A stretch of DNA of 7,201 bases, taken from the NCBI GenBank assembly GCA_021156225.1, contig JAJNBN010000171.1, forward strand, positions 1 through 7,201. Reading direction: 5' to 3'. The notes under the pieces were generated by a model, which worked only from the letters and a program-made list of their open reading frames with translations, was not told the DNA's origin and searched no databases. The position numbers and the translations under genes are program-made. Below are positions 7,018-7,201 of the stretch, piece after piece; the stretch's first letter is position 1; each line of letters begins with the position of its first letter. This DNA comes from Verrucomicrobiota bacterium. Lineage in GTDB: Bacteria > Verrucomicrobiota > Verrucomicrobiia > Limisphaerales > JAEYXS01.

Positions 7018-7077
7018 GCAAACTGTCGTGTGCTCCCATTCTTGCTGGGTTCGCGCCCCTCACCAAATGAAAAATGC
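7018..7077. other. 60-bp intergenic gap upstream of the transporter operon
   Basis: This is the only non-coding gap in the window, between the TAG of the upstream gene and the ATPase start. It holds no strong hairpin with a T-tract, so no intrinsic terminator is seen. A weak promoter-like pair exists on the minus strand (TTGGTG, 17 bp, AAGAAT) but matches sigma-70 consensus at only 3/6 and 4/6. The ATPase cluster could therefore be transcribed either by read-through from the upstream gene or from its own promoter; the sequence does not decide. Confidence 0.5.
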
Positions 7078-7201
7078 CTATCGCAGGACGATTTCCAGCG
7101 TCCCCTTCCGGATATCCCCGTTCCGAAAAATCATGCCCGAGTTGAATCCCACCTTATCCCCTTTGGCCTTCCCGTGCAGCAGGCGGGCCAGTTTGACCAT
7201 G
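7078..7201 (-). CDS. C-terminal fragment of an upstream protein, possibly ending in a PDZ-like domain
   Basis: An open frame enters from the right edge and gives 40 complete codons before TAG at 7080-7078. The fragment has a helix-like start (VKLARLLHG), then KAKGDKVGF, then a strand FRNGDIRKGTLEIVLR at the very end. The order 'L..ll.gk..GD.v......R.G.....leivL' resembles the last helix and final strands of PDZ domains, such as those at the ends of HtrA-like proteases and other exported proteins. This is a pattern impression over 40 residues, not a firm assignment. An ATG lies at 7200-7198, so a short standalone gene cannot be excluded, though a gene tail is more likely. It is same-strand and 60 bp upstream of the ATPase. 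Confidence 0.45.
   Translation of the reverse strand, partial: MVKLARLLHGKAKGDKVGFNSGMIFRNGDIRKGTLEIVLR

Noticed and set aside
7034..7052. Small inverted repeat CCCA...TGGG in the 60-bp gap as a terminator
   Set aside because: The stem is only about four base pairs and no T-tract follows on either strand.
7027..7070. Possible promoter (TTGGTG-17-AAGAAT) before the ATPase gene on the minus strand
   Set aside because: Only 3/6 and 4/6 consensus matches in a short gap; chance matches of this quality are common.

Overview
All recognisable genes lie on the minus strand, packed head to tail, and nearly every base is coding. The only clear non-coding gap is about 60 bp (7018-7077). Reading downstream, from high to low coordinates, the order is: (1) the last 40 codons of a gene running in from the right edge, possibly ending in a PDZ-like fold; (2) a GldA-type ABC ATPase; (3) a GldF-type six-helix ABC-2 permease; (4) a GldG-type membrane-anchored periplasmic auxiliary protein; (5) a membrane-anchored DUF4340-type protein made of four tandem repeats of about 140 residues; (6) a large single-pass protein that looks AsmA/TamB-like and runs off the left edge with 659 codons visible. 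No RNA genes, insertion sequences, CRISPR arrays or phage-like genes were seen.

The last five genes look like one transcription unit. The junctions are 1 nt (ATPase/permease), a 4-nt ATGA overlap (permease/GldG-like), 17 nt (GldG-like/DUF4340) and 1 nt (DUF4340/AsmA-like). The permease starts at a GTG preceded by a strong Shine-Dalgarno sequence inside the end of the ATPase gene.

Organism: a Gram-negative bacterium, because AsmA-like and periplasmic auxiliary proteins imply a double membrane. The G+C-rich third positions, the Gld-like ABC cassette followed by a DUF4340 gene, and many Thr-Asn dipeptides in the two large exported proteins suggest a Verrucomicrobia/PVC-type lineage (Pedosphaera/Limisphaerales-like). 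This is an inference from style, not from a marker gene.

Working model (inference): the ATPase and permease form an ABC-2 type transporter. The GldG-like protein and the DUF4340 repeat protein project from the inner membrane into the periplasm as accessory subunits. The AsmA-like protein may extend the path toward the outer membrane, as bridge-like lipid-transfer proteins do. The individual families are known and have been called 'gliding motility' transporters from Bacteroidetes, but their substrate outside that group is unknown. The association with an AsmA-like protein is the most interesting part of this window.
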